Shown piece after piece: positions 53,959 to 62,505 of a DNA stretch of 64,000 bases; position 1 is the first letter of the stretch; every line of letters starts with the position of its first letter. The notes under the pieces were generated by a model, which worked only from the letters and a program-made list of their open reading frames with translations, was not told where the DNA came from and searched no databases. This stretch comes from Catellatospora bangladeshensis (lineage in GTDB: Bacteria; Actinomycetota; Actinomycetes; Mycobacteriales; Micromonosporaceae). A program made the translations under genes and the position numbers. The stretch covers positions 248,001-312,000 of the forward strand of contig NZ_BONF01000009.1 in the NCBI RefSeq assembly GCF_016862575.1, written 5' to 3'.

Positions 53959-55216
53959 GGAGGTGCTTCACCTCCTGCTCGGCCCAGTTGAACTGCTCGT
54001 CGAGGGGCCGGTCCGTGGCGACCGCCCGGCCGACCGCCCATGCCTGCTGGATCCGGGGCGGCGCGTTCGTGCGGTAGTCCGGGGCACCGCCACCGACGAG
54101 GTAGGCCTCCAGCCACGCCCCGACGGCGAGCAGCCGGCCGTCGTCGGCGTCGGTGAGCCGGCCCCAGGCGCAGCGCGCGCGGTCCTCGAAGGTGAAGGTC
54201 TCAGCGCTGATGGCGGTGCCGATGTCGCCGGCCGACGACCACGGACTGCCCTCAAGGATGTAGAAGAACGGCGGGCCCTGCTCGTCGTCGAAGAACTCGT
54301 TGCCCTGACCGTCCACCACCCGGACCCGCTCGACGCCGAACTCGTTGATCCGCGGCGGCAGCGTGAACGCGGCGGGCAGCCGGTCCAGGCGGGCACCCAG
54401 CTCGCGCAGTACGGGCAGGTACTTCTCGTGCTCCGGCCACAGGCACAGTGTCGTCCTGCCGGCCACGCAGACGGCATCATCACCGGGCGGCTCGCGGTCC
54501 ACCACCACCGGCGCCGCGAACAGGACCACCATGATCCCCAGAAAGGCGGGCACGGGCACCAGCGCCAGCGTGCGCCGAGGGCCGCCGTTCATCCACGGCA
54601 GGGTCACCAGCAGGACCGCGATCATGCCGAACCGCAGCAGCAGCGCGCCCGGGTCGATCGCGACGTCAGGCCGGCCGGTGAGCACGATGAAACCGGTCCA
54701 CTGGTCCATCAGGCCCATCAGGACCAGGCAGCCCAGCGACGCGACCAGCGACGCCAGCACGGAGCCGAAGAGCTTGCCCACGGCCCAGCCCAGGCAGACG
54801 CACAGCAGCGTGACGAATACGCCGTGGGCGAGGTAGCCGAGAAACAGGTGCACCCCGGGCGGGTTGGTCCGCACGGTCAGCGCACCGGCGACGAGCTGGC
54901 CGAGCAGGTACGGCACGAGCATGATGACAGCGGTCGCGGCGAGCCGGTGGCCCTCGAGCAGGGCCGGGTGGACCCGGGAGGCGGACAGCTGCTCCGCGAC
55001 GCCGTGCCGGGTGGGTGCCGCCGACGCCCACGCGGAGGCGCCCGCGCCGAGCACACCGACGAGGTAGGCCGGGATCTGCCCGGCGGCACCCGTCTCCGGC
55101 CAGACCCCGATCCAGTGCCGGCCGCGCAGCAGGAGCACCGCCAGGTCCAGCGTGACGAGGACCGGAAGCGCCCACCGGAGCGGCGAGTTGCGCACGTGCA
55201 GCCACAGTGCCTTCAC
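53930..55216 (-). CDS. ABC-transporter-associated membrane protein with large extracytoplasmic domain
   Basis: A 428-residue protein. About six to seven helices fill residues 15-235. The remaining ~190 residues (from VVDREPPGDDAVCVAGRTTLCLWPEHEKYLPVLRELGARLDRLPAAF) are polar and probably face outside, carrying four Cys. This resembles the DUF7224 type of bacteriocin-related ABC proteins, from memory. Its ATG overlaps the stop of the ATPase gene by 4 nt. It is the likely permease partner of that ATPase. Confidence 0.75.
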   Translation of the reverse strand: MKALWLHVRNSPLRWALPVLVTLDLAVLLLRGRHWIGVWPETGAAGQIPAYLVGVLGAGASAWASAAPTRHGVAEQLSASRVHPALLEGHRLAATAVIMLVPYLLGQLVAGALTVRTNPPGVHLFLGYLAHGVFVTLLCVCLGWAVGKLFGSVLASLVASLGCLVLMGLMDQWTGFIVLTGRPDVAIDPGALLLRFGMIAVLLVTLPWMNGGPRRTLALVPVPAFLGIMVVLFAAPVVVDREPPGDDAVCVAGRTTLCLWPEHEKYLPVLRELGARLDRLPAAFTLPPRINEFGVERVRVVDGQGNEFFDDEQGPPFFYILEGSPWSSAGDIGTAISAETFTFEDRARCAWGRLTDADDGRLLAVGAWLEAYLVGGGAPDYRTNAPPRIQQAWAVGRAVATDRPLDEQFNWAEQEVKHLRVQYCEAAG

Positions 55217-55968
55217 AGCTGCTGCTCCTCCTCCGGCAGCAGGTGCATGTACGCCCGCTCCAGGGCGGAATGGCCGGGCAGGTCCACCCGGCCCATCGCC
55301 TCGAGGTCAGGCACCGATCCGTCGAACTTCGCCACGCCGCCGTGCAGCACGATCACCCGATCGCAGATGGCCGCCACGTCGTCGATGAGATGGGTGCTGA
55401 GCAGCACGACAGTGTCGTCCAGCGCCCCGATGATCTTCCGGAACTGCAGCCGCTGCCGCGGGTCGAGGCCGACGGTCGGCTCGTCGAGCAGGACCAGCCG
55501 CGGCCTGCCCACGATCGCCCAGGCGATGCCCGCACGCTGGCGCATACCGCCGGACAGCTTCCCCATCCGGTCCCGGCTCCGGTCGGCGAGATCCACCATC
55601 TCCAGGACCTCGGCGACGTCCCGGCGCCACCGGCGTGCCGGTACGCCGCGCATCCACGCCGCGTAGGTGACGAAGTCGGCGACCGTCATCCGGGGGTCGA
55701 ACCCGAAGTCCTGCGGAAGGTAGCCGACCTGGTCGCGTACGCGGCGGGCGCTGCGTTCGTCCTCGACCTCGACGCCGTCGATGTGGATGGTGCCGAACCG
55801 GGGCGGCATGATCGTCGCGACCGTGCGCAGCAGCGTCGTCTTGCCGGCCCCGTTCGGGCCGAGCAGCGCGGTGACGCCCGGGTGGAGGGTGCTGCTGAAC
55901 CGGTCGATGACGTGCGTCTTCCCGTATCCCTGCGACACCGTTTTGAGTACGACCGTCATGGCTGTCAT
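55213..55968 (-). CDS. ABC transporter ATP-binding protein
   Basis: A 251-residue ATPase of the ABC-2/multidrug type: Walker A GPNGAGKTT (37-45), Q-loop YLPQDFGF, signature LSGGMRQRAGIAWA, Walker B LVLLDEPTVGLD and switch His in LLSTHLIDD. It powers the membrane proteins encoded next. ATG 55968 was taken; ATG 55959 has the better spaced GAAAGAG site and is a real alternative. It lies 68 nt behind the small secreted protein gene. Confidence 0.92.
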   Translation of the reverse strand: MTAMTVVLKTVSQGYGKTHVIDRFSSTLHPGVTALLGPNGAGKTTLLRTVATIMPPRFGTIHIDGVEVEDERSARRVRDQVGYLPQDFGFDPRMTVADFVTYAAWMRGVPARRWRRDVAEVLEMVDLADRSRDRMGKLSGGMRQRAGIAWAIVGRPRLVLLDEPTVGLDPRQRLQFRKIIGALDDTVVLLSTHLIDDVAAICDRVIVLHGGVAKFDGSVPDLEAMGRVDLPGHSALERAYMHLLPEEEQQL

Positions 55969-56036
55969 TCTCTTTCATGGAACGGAACCGGGAGCGCGGC
56001 TCTCGGCCGCGCTCCCGGTCACTGTGCCGCTGGGCG

Positions 56037-56387
56037 TCAGTAGTAGTAGATGTCGCCGTTGCTGGCGGAGAAGGTGCAGTCCACTCCCGGGTAGGTCGTG
56101 GTGCTGCCGACCCGCCGGAACTTCGGCAGGTAGCGGCGACCGGTGACCGAGCAGTCGATGGTCGACTCGTAGGTGCCGGTGGCCTCGGCGCCCGCCGAGT
56201 AGCACTTCTGCGCCCAGGCGGTGTTCCACCACTGCGTGTAGCAGTTGTAGACGTCGCCCGTGGCGCCCTGCGCCACGGCCGCGTTGGCACCGAGACCGAA
56301 CGTCCCGGCCGCGAGGGCGCCCAGCACCGCCGCTTGTGCGACCTTCTTGGCCGTCAGGCGACGGAGCCGGCTGGATGATGCGAGCAT
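56037..56387 (-). CDS. Small secreted four-cysteine protein
   Basis: A 116-residue precursor with a Sec signal (KKVAQAAVLGALAAGTFGLG, cleavage near ANAAVA). The mature ~75 residues contain four Cys (NCY, KCY, IDCS, VDCT), many aromatic residues (YNCYTQWWNTAWAQKCY) and a C-terminal DIYYY. No homology is recognised; the operon order, small exported polypeptide followed by ABC ATPase and membrane proteins, resembles lactococcin-972-type bacteriocin loci, but the sequence does not show that family's motifs. ATG 56387 has GGAGG 5 nt upstream. A promoter with TTGTAG-17-TAGCGT and ara-like operators precede it. Confidence 0.78.
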   Translation of the reverse strand: MLASSSRLRRLTAKKVAQAAVLGALAAGTFGLGANAAVAQGATGDVYNCYTQWWNTAWAQKCYSAGAEATGTYESTIDCSVTGRRYLPKFRRVGSTTTYPGVDCTFSASNGDIYYY

Positions 56388-56467
56388 TGACCCCTCCATT
56401 TTGTGAACGCGCAGGGGTATACGCCGACGTATGTCGGATGTAGACGCGTTCCCCCGTGTCTGCGGGA

Positions 56468-56496
56468 ACGCTAACATCACCCGGCTCCCTCTACAA
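56468..56496 (-). promoter_or_regulatory. Promoter of the small secreted protein with ara-type half-operator
   Basis: On the minus strand TTGTAG (56491-56496) and TAGCGT (56468-56473) have the ideal 17-nt spacing. TGTTAGCG (56469-56476), one half of the araB operator, overlaps the -10. The promoter is about 80 nt from the ATG, leaving a leader of roughly 75 nt. Confidence 0.6.
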
Positions 56497-56573
56497 GGGA
56501 TGGACCGTGGTCGTCGATACGCATCGTCGATCACCCTCGGGTGAGCCGTGCCGGCCCGGGCCCGAGGCAGCCG

Positions 56574-56587
56574 TGTTATCGCTAACA
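56574..56587 (-). promoter_or_regulatory. Near-perfect ara operator upstream of the secreted protein gene
   Basis: TGTTATCGCTAACA differs from the araB operator in a single central base. It lies about 100 bp upstream of the promoter half-site, an arrangement like the two araB sites (154 bp apart). It also lies 51 nt from the end of the convergent-side PhzF-like gene, which it is unlikely to control. Confidence 0.55.
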
Positions 56588-56637
56588 ACGCCGCCTCGGT
56601 GCCACTCCCTGCCCGCTTCCCCCGGCCCGGGAGTCGC

Positions 56638-57471
56638 CTAGAGCGCCACGCCCCCGCCGGACACCGCGATGCCGGTCCCCTCGCCCGCACCGATCCCGAC
56701 GGTGAGCAGGCTGGGACGGCCCATGTCGGCGCCCTGGTGCACGGTGACCGTGGCGGGCGTGTCCACCAGGCCGAGTTCACGCAGGTAACCGCCGAACGCG
56801 GCGGCCGCCGCGCCGGTCGCCGGGTCCTCGACCACGCCGCCGGGCGGGAACGGGTTACGGGCGTGGAACACCTCCGCCGACTCGCGCCACACCAGGTCGA
56901 CGGTGGTCCACCCACGACGGGCCATCAGCTCGCCCAGCGCCGCGAAGTCGTAGTCCAGGTCGGCCAGCCGCGCGCGGCTGCCGGCGGCGATCACCGGGTG
57001 CCAGACCCCGGCGAAGGCGATGCGGGGCGGCAGTGCCGGGTCGAGGTCCTCCGCGGTCCAGCCCAGCGCCGCGAGCAGCTCGGCGAGGTCGTCCTCGGGC
57101 AGCGGCGCGGTACGCGGGGCCACGCTGGTCAGCGTCGCCGTCACCGTGTCGCCGGCATGGGCGGTGAGCACCTCGACGGTGCCCGCGGGCGTGTCGAAGA
57201 CCAGCGGGCCGGTGCCGTGGCGCTCGGCGTACGCGACCGCGGCGGCGATCGTCGCGTGCCCGCAGAACGGCACCTCGGCCAGCGGGCTGAAGTAGCGCAC
57301 GCCGAACCGGCCGCCACCTCGCGCGACCAGGAACGCCGTCTCCGAGTAGCCGACGTCGGCGGCGATGCGCAGCATGGCGGCGCTGTCGAGGCCGGTGGCG
57401 TCGAGGACCACCCCGGCCGGGTTGCCGCCCTTCGGGTCGGTGCTGAACGCGGCGTACCGCAGGATCTCCAT
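56638..57471 (-). CDS. PhzF-family isomerase-like protein
   Basis: A 277-residue protein of the PhzF/YddE fold, two similar halves of the diaminopimelate-epimerase type. MEILRYAAFSTDPKGGNPAGVVLDA, YSETAFLV, RYFSPLAEVPFCGHATIAAAVA and VEDPATGAAAAAFGGYLRE are conserved blocks; Glu in YSETAF is the usual catalytic acid. No other phenazine genes are nearby, so a phenazine role is unlikely. ATG 57471 begins the conserved part. Confidence 0.88.
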   Translation of the reverse strand: MEILRYAAFSTDPKGGNPAGVVLDATGLDSAAMLRIAADVGYSETAFLVARGGGRFGVRYFSPLAEVPFCGHATIAAAVAYAERHGTGPLVFDTPAGTVEVLTAHAGDTVTATLTSVAPRTAPLPEDDLAELLAALGWTAEDLDPALPPRIAFAGVWHPVIAAGSRARLADLDYDFAALGELMARRGWTTVDLVWRESAEVFHARNPFPPGGVVEDPATGAAAAAFGGYLRELGLVDTPATVTVHQGADMGRPSLLTVGIGAGEGTGIAVSGGGVAL

Positions 57472-57611
57472 GGCCCGACCGTAGCCCGCCCGGCAGGGCC
57501 CACCCACGGCCAATTCGGGACCGGTGGCCTCCCACCCCGTACGCCGGTATCAGGGGCGAATGGCTCCCCGGTACGACGACGCGGCGCGCGGGCGCGGCTA
57601 GGGTACGCCGG

Positions 57612-58847
57612 ATGGAACGCGAGACGAGACGGCCGCGGGGCGGGCAGTCGCTCGCGGGACTGCGCCGCATGGCGTTCGGGCCGGACTATCCGCCCACGGG
57701 CACGCCCCGGCCGCGGTGGGCGCGCCTGCGCCTGTTCGCGGCGCCGGTGCTGCTGCTCGCGCTGGTCGGCCTGACCGCGGCGGCGGGCGAGTACCTGTCG
57801 GACAACCGCGGGATGTCCGGCGGCACTACGCTGGTGCTGGCAGTGGCCGGTACGGCCCCGGCGGCTCTGGCGCCGTACCGGCCGCTGTGGGCCTGGCGGC
57901 TGGCCTTCCTGGCCCAGTTCGCCGGCACGGCCGGATTCACCGCCACGGAGTCGTGGCCGTGGAACCCGGTGCAGATCCTGGCGTGCCTGTTCGTGCTGTT
58001 CCTCGTGGCGGTGCGCGCCGAGCCGGCCGTGAGCGCCTGGTGTTTCCTGCTCAGCCTGCTGCCGGTGTGGATGTACGTGCCGAACCGGGCCAACGCCTGG
58101 GGCGTCACGGTGCTGTTCACCGCGCTCCTGCTGGTCGGTGACCAGGTACGGCGGCGGCGGCGCAGCCAGCAGGAGCTGGCGGTGCAGGCCGAGCGCAGCG
58201 AGCTGGAGCAGGCAAAACGCGCCGTGCTGGAGGAACGCACCCGCATCGCCCGCGAGCTGCACGACGTCGTGGCGCACTCGATGTCGATGATCGCGGTACG
58301 CGCCGAGACCGCCCCGTACCGGCTGCCGGAGCTGCCAGACTCCGCCCGGGAGGAGTTCACCGAGATCGCCGGTTCGGCGCGGGCCGCGCTGGACGACATG
58401 CGCCGCCTGCTGACCGTGCTGCGCCAGAGCGGCGACCGCGCGCTGACCGCCCCGCAGCCGGGCCTGGCCGAACTCGCCCAGCTCGTCGAGGACGCCCGCG
58501 CGGCCGGGATCGACGCCGTGCTGGCCGCGAACGTGCCGACCGGCGCGGTCGGCGAGGCGGTCGCGCTGACGGCGTACCGGATCGTGCAGGAGGCGCTGGC
58601 GAACGCGGCCCGCTACGCGCCCGGCGCGAGGGTGGAGGTCGCGGTGTCCGGCGTCCCGGACGGGCTGTCGGTGCTGGTCCGCAACGGCCCCGCGCGGGGC
58701 ACGCCGGAGCGGCCCGCACGCGGCGGGCACGGTCTGGTCGGGATGCGGGAGCGGGTCCATATCCTGGGCGGCGAGCTGTCCGCGCAGGCGACGGGCGACG
58801 GCGGGTTCGCCGTGACGGCGCGGCTGCCCCACGGAGGAGTGCTTTGA
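57612..58847 (+). CDS. Sensor histidine kinase, NarX-like (HisKA_3)
   Basis: A 411-residue kinase. An Arg-rich N-terminus is followed by about five helices (50-175), a coiled linker (RSQQELAVQAERSELEQAKRAVLEE), the phospho-His motif RIARELHDVVAHSMSMIAV and an ATPase domain with EALANAARYA and GHGLVGMRER. No extracellular domain is present. Its TGA overlaps the TTG of the regulator gene. ATG 57612 gives the usual basic N-terminus. Confidence 0.92.
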   Translation: MERETRRPRGGQSLAGLRRMAFGPDYPPTGTPRPRWARLRLFAAPVLLLALVGLTAAAGEYLSDNRGMSGGTTLVLAVAGTAPAALAPYRPLWAWRLAFLAQFAGTAGFTATESWPWNPVQILACLFVLFLVAVRAEPAVSAWCFLLSLLPVWMYVPNRANAWGVTVLFTALLLVGDQVRRRRRSQQELAVQAERSELEQAKRAVLEERTRIARELHDVVAHSMSMIAVRAETAPYRLPELPDSAREEFTEIAGSARAALDDMRRLLTVLRQSGDRALTAPQPGLAELAQLVEDARAAGIDAVLAANVPTGAVGEAVALTAYRIVQEALANAARYAPGARVEVAVSGVPDGLSVLVRNGPARGTPERPARGGHGLVGMRERVHILGGELSAQATGDGGFAVTARLPHGGVL

Positions 58848-59497
58848 TCAAGGTGCTGATCGCCGACGACCAGGCCATGGTGCGCCAGGGATTCGGCGCG
58901 CTGCTATCCGCCCAGCCCGACCTGGTGGTGGTCGGCGACGCCGCGAACGGCGCAGAGGCGGTGGCCGCGGCCCGGCGCTTCGACCCGGACGTGGTGCTGA
59001 TGGACGTGCGCATGCCGGTGATGGACGGGCTGGAGGCGACGCGGCGGCTGGCCGGCGCCGAGCGCCCGAAGGTGGTCATCCTGACCACGTTCGATCTCGA
59101 CGACTACGTGTACGAGGCGCTGCGCGCCGGGGCCAGCGGCTTCCTGCTCAAGGACGCCCCGGCCGCCGACCTGGTGCACGCGGTGCGGGTGGTGGCGGGC
59201 GGCGAGGCGCTGCTCGCGCCGTCGGTGACCCGGCGGCTGATCGCCGAGTTCGCCGCGCGCCCCCGGCCGGACCGGCCGCGGCCGGTGTCGCTGCACGCGC
59301 TGACCGCGCGCGAGACCGAGGTGCTCCGGATGGTGGCGCGCGGGCTGTCCAACCAGGAGATCGCCGCCGCGCTGGTGCTGGCCGAGCAGACGGTCAAGAC
59401 GCACGTCAGCCGGATGCTGACCAAGTGCGGGCTGCGTGACCGGGCGCAGGCGGTGGTGCTGGCGTACGAGTCGGGTCTGGTCGCCGCGGGCGAGTAG
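58844..59497 (+). CDS. NarL/FixJ-family response regulator
   Basis: A 217-residue regulator: receiver with Asp8/Asp9, phospho-acceptor Asp54 (VLMDVRMP), ILTTFD and FLLKDA; LuxR helix-turn-helix LTARETEVLRMVARGLSNQEIAAALVLAEQTVKTHVSRMLTKCGLRDR. The start is TTG 58844, with GGAGG 6 nt upstream and overlap with the kinase stop. Cognate to the kinase at 57612. The regulated target is unknown; a hydrolase gene follows on the same strand. Confidence 0.92.
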   Translation: MIKVLIADDQAMVRQGFGALLSAQPDLVVVGDAANGAEAVAAARRFDPDVVLMDVRMPVMDGLEATRRLAGAERPKVVILTTFDLDDYVYEALRAGASGFLLKDAPAADLVHAVRVVAGGEALLAPSVTRRLIAEFAARPRPDRPRPVSLHALTARETEVLRMVARGLSNQEIAAALVLAEQTVKTHVSRMLTKCGLRDRAQAVVLAYESGLVAAGE

Positions 59498-59570
59498 CAC
59501 CGCGGTAGCACCCCGGGTGGGCGCCACGGGGTGACGCGCACCCGGCAGCCGTCGCCGGACCGTGTCGGCC

Positions 59571-60437
59571 ATGCGTACCCGAGTGATGAACATGGGCATG
59601 GCCAGTGCGGTCGCGCTGGGACTGTTCGCCCCGCCCGCCGATCCGCCGCTGCCGTCGCCCGGCGGCTTCGCGGCCGCCCGTGCCGCGATGGCGGCGGCCG
59701 GTCCCCCGTACGCGGCCTGGGCCGCCGCCGGTCGGACGTTCCTGCTGTTCGACCCGGCCGGGGACGGGTTCGCCGCCGAGGTGCTCGGCGACCTGGCCAC
59801 CGCGGACCGGATAGCGGTGCTGGTGCCCGGCGTCGGCACCACGCTGGCCGACTTCGACCGCGGCCTGGGCGGCGTCGCCCGCCGCGCCCCGGCGGTGCAG
59901 GCCCGGCACCTGTACGACGCGCTCCGCGAGCAAGCCCCGCGGCAGCGGGTAGCCGTGGTGGCGTGGCTGGGCTACGACACCCCTGACGGCTGGGGACTCG
60001 CCGTGGCCACCGAGCACCGGGCGGCGGCGGGCGCGGCGGCGCTGAACAGGTTCGTCCGCGGGCTGGCCGCGCAGCGTCCGGTCGCGACTGTGACGCTGAT
60101 CGGGCACAGCTACGGCTCGGTCGTGCTCGGGCTGGCCGCGCCGGCGCTGCCCGCGCAGGTGACCGACCTCGTCGCGCTGGGCAGCCCCGGGATGGGCGTC
60201 GACCGCGCCGCCGACCTGGCCACCGCCGCCCGGGTCTGGGCCGGTCAGGCGGCCGGTGACTGGATCCGCCGGGTGCCGGGCGTACGTGTGCTCGGCCTCG
60301 GCCACGGCCGCCACCCCGCCGACCCGGAGTTCGGCGCCCGGCCGCTGCCCACCGGCGGCGTCGACGGCCACGACGGCTACCTCGAACCGGGCAGTCCCAC
60401 CCTGGCCGCCGTGGCCGCGCTGGTCCTCGCGTCGTGA
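59571..60437 (+). CDS. Alpha/beta hydrolase, DUF1023 type
   Basis: A 288-residue hydrolase. The N-terminus (MGMASAVALGLFAPPADP) is weakly hydrophobic and could be a signal peptide. The DUF1023 core shows AVLVPGVGTTLADFDRGLGG, TLIGHSYGSVVLGLA with the Ser elbow, and VALGSPGMGVDRA, then a C-terminal His in VDGHDGYLEPGS. ATG 59571 was preferred; GTG 59562 and ATG 59586 are possible, and no ribosome site is evident. Convergent with the next hydrolase gene by 1 nt. Confidence 0.82.
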   Translation: MRTRVMNMGMASAVALGLFAPPADPPLPSPGGFAAARAAMAAAGPPYAAWAAAGRTFLLFDPAGDGFAAEVLGDLATADRIAVLVPGVGTTLADFDRGLGGVARRAPAVQARHLYDALREQAPRQRVAVVAWLGYDTPDGWGLAVATEHRAAAGAAALNRFVRGLAAQRPVATVTLIGHSYGSVVLGLAAPALPAQVTDLVALGSPGMGVDRAADLATAARVWAGQAAGDWIRRVPGVRVLGLGHGRHPADPEFGARPLPTGGVDGHDGYLEPGSPTLAAVAALVLAS

Positions 60438-60438
60438 G

Positions 60439-61242
60439 TCACCGGCCGGGCAGCACCTCGTCCAGGAAGTCGATGCTCTGCTCGATCAGGCCGCCGATGT
60501 CGTCGTGCCCCTCGAAGCAGTGGTCGGCCCCGGGCACCAGCACCAGGTCGGCCCGCACCCCGGCCGCGCGCAGCGCCTCGGTGAACACCTGCCCCTGGGC
60601 CACGTCGACGATCCGGTCGGCGGTGCCGTGCACGGTGAGGAACGGGGGCGCACCGGCGTGCACCCGGCTGAGCGGGTTGCCGAACGCGACGAACTCGCGC
60701 CGCCCGCCGACCTGTCCGCCGAACAGCAGCGCCTCGGGGCTGCCTGGCGCGTCGGCGAACGCGAACAGGTCGACGGCTCCGTACCAGTTGACGACGGCCT
60801 GGACCGCGGTCTCCCCGGTGCCGGTCAGCCCCGCCAGCGCGGCCAGGTGCCCGCCCGCCGACTCGCCGAGCGCGGCGAACCGGGCCGGGTCCAGCCGCAG
60901 TTCGTCGGCGTACAGCCGCAGCCAGCGCACCGCCGACTGCACGTCGAGCAGCTGGGCCGGGTAGTGCGCCTCCAGCGCGAGCCGGTAGTCCACGTCGGCC
61001 ACCGCCCAGCCCCGGTCGAGGAAGCGCTGGTGGAAGCGGTGCGGTGCGACCGTCGCGGGCAGGCCCACCCGGCTGCCCTCCAGCCAGCCGCCGCCGTGCA
61101 CCCACAGCAGCACCGGGAACGGCCCGTCCCCCGGCGGCAGGTGCAGGTCCAGGTGCAGCGGCCGGTATCCCGGCACCACCGAGACGGTGCAAGCGGCGTA
61201 GCTGACGGTGGGCCGCGGCTCAGGCGGCGGGTATCCGGTCAC
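60439..61242 (-). CDS. Alpha/beta hydrolase of the BD-FAE/HSL-like type
   Basis: A 267-residue esterase-like enzyme: oxyanion motif VHGGGWLEGSR, nucleophile elbow LGESAGGHLAAL, Asp in HGTADRIVD and His in GADHCFEGHDD. It belongs to the group that includes feruloyl and acetyl-xylan esterases, so action on plant-derived esters is possible but not shown. GTG 61242 has GGAGG 5 nt upstream, and the site abuts a perfect CCGATCATGATCGG palindrome (61251-61264). Confidence 0.86.
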   Translation of the reverse strand: MTGYPPPEPRPTVSYAACTVSVVPGYRPLHLDLHLPPGDGPFPVLLWVHGGGWLEGSRVGLPATVAPHRFHQRFLDRGWAVADVDYRLALEAHYPAQLLDVQSAVRWLRLYADELRLDPARFAALGESAGGHLAALAGLTGTGETAVQAVVNWYGAVDLFAFADAPGSPEALLFGGQVGGRREFVAFGNPLSRVHAGAPPFLTVHGTADRIVDVAQGQVFTEALRAAGVRADLVLVPGADHCFEGHDDIGGLIEQSIDFLDEVLPGR

Positions 61243-61250
61243 GGATGCCT

Positions 61251-61264
61251 CCGATCATGATCGG
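61251..61264. promoter_or_regulatory. Perfect 14-bp palindrome upstream of the esterase gene
   Basis: CCGATCATGATCGG is fully self-complementary and overlaps the ribosome site region of the esterase gene. It could be an operator or a translation-blocking hairpin; no dedicated regulator is adjacent. Confidence 0.3.
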
Positions 61265-61431
61265 GAACGGGCCGCCGGGGCCCTTCCGCAGACCACCGAT
61301 CCTTCCTGATCGCCGCCGCGGGCCCGGCAGCGGCCCGCACCTCGGGCGCCCCGAGCACCGTGTGGGTGGCGCTGGTTTGAAATCACGCGGAAGGGATATG
61401 CGACTGCCGCGAAGGGGCCGAGGGAGGCGGG

Positions 61432-61746
61432 ATGATGACCGACGAGACGATGGTGCGCCTGGCGCTGGCGGCCTTGGTGATGTCGTTCCTGGTCCGCTGG
61501 TGGTTCGCGGCCCGCCGCGGCGGATCGGCCGCGAGCCGGGCGCCGGTCTCCCGGCCGGCGCCCCGCATCGGGCAGGCCCGCGGCGCGCGGCTGGTGGCTC
61601 CGCTCCGGACGGCCGCCTCGGCGCACGGGCGCGCCGGCGAGCTCTGGCACACGCCGACGACCCCGCGCCTGGCCCGCGTGCCGATCAAGACGGCGGCCCG
61701 CCTGGCCGTCCGGCAGGTTCGGCGTCGCGCGTTCGCGACCATGTGA
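61432..61746 (+). CDS. Small protein with one membrane helix
   Basis: A 104-residue product with one N-terminal helix (LALAALVMSFLVRWWFAA) and a basic, Ala/Arg-rich C-terminal part that is probably disordered and cytoplasmic. GGGAGG lies 4 nt before ATG 61432 and 7 nt before ATG 61435. No family is recognised. The composition is that of a coding frame in this GC range, but the reality of the gene is less certain than its neighbours. Confidence 0.5.
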   Translation: MMTDETMVRLALAALVMSFLVRWWFAARRGGSAASRAPVSRPAPRIGQARGARLVAPLRTAASAHGRAGELWHTPTTPRLARVPIKTAARLAVRQVRRRAFATM

Positions 61747-61839
61747 CGCCACCGCGAGGCCGGGTCGCCCCGGCTCCCGTGCACGCCGACCGCGGCCCGG
61801 ACCAACGCGGCGCCGGGCGCTTGGACCGGGTGCAGAGGT

Positions 61840-62505
61840 TCAGCCAGGCTCGCTCGGCGCGGGCACGCCTGCCCGGTGGGCCAGCGCGACGAGCTGGGCG
61901 CGGTCGCGGGCGCCGAGTTTGGCCAGCAGGCGGCTGGCGTAGGTGCGGGCGGTGGCCGGGCTGAGGAACAGGGCCGCGGCGATCTCGTCGTTGGACCGGC
62001 CCGCGCCGATGTGGCCGAGCACCTCGCGTTCCCGCTCGGTGAGCCCGGCGACCAGCCGCTCGTCGCGGGGGCTGGTCACGGCACGGGCGGCGGCGGCCAT
62101 GACCCGCCGGGTCACCGCGGGCGACAGCAGGGCGTCGCCGGAGGCGACCACGTGCACGGCGCGGCGCAGCTCGTCGGGATGGGTGTCCTTGAGCAGGAAC
62201 CCGGCGGCCCCGGCCTGGATGGCGTCGAACAGGTGCGCGTCGGTGTCGAACGTCGTCAGCACCACCACCCGGACCCCGCCGAGGTCCGCGGCGGCGGCGA
62301 TCCGGCGGGTGGCCTCGATCCCGTCGACGCCGGGCATCCGTACGTCCATCAGCACCACGTCCGGACGCACCTGCCGGCACAGGACGAGCGCGTCCTCCCC
62401 GTCCGCGGCCTCCCCGACCACGGTGATGTCGGCGGCGCGTTCCAGCAGCGCCCGCAGCCCGGCGCGGACCAGCTGCTGGTCGTCGATGATGGCGACCCGG
62501 ATCAC
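61840..62505 (-). CDS. NarL/FixJ-family response regulator
   Basis: A 221-residue regulator: receiver with Asp8/Asp9 and phospho-acceptor Asp54 (VLMDVRMP), VLTTFD and FLLKDT; helix-turn-helix [48 protein letters not shown]. The start overlaps the kinase stop (ATGA at 62502-62505). The third such pair in the window; the recognition helix differs from the other two, so separate regulons are likely. Confidence 0.92.
   Translation of the reverse strand: MIRVAIIDDQQLVRAGLRALLERAADITVVGEAADGEDALVLCRQVRPDVVLMDVRMPGVDGIEATRRIAAAADLGGVRVVVLTTFDTDAHLFDAIQAGAAGFLLKDTHPDELRRAVHVVASGDALLSPAVTRRVMAAAARAVTSPRDERLVAGLTEREREVLGHIGAGRSNDEIAAALFLSPATARTYASRLLAKLGARDRAQLVALAHRAGVPAPSEPG

Noticed and set aside
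56574-56587. Control of the PhzF-like gene by the near-ara operator
   Set aside because: The site is behind that gene's 3' end, whereas the secreted protein gene has the promoter next to it.
56638-57471. Phenazine biosynthesis cluster
   Set aside because: Only a PhzF-fold protein is present. PhzA/B, D, E and G are absent, and the fold is common outside phenazine pathways.
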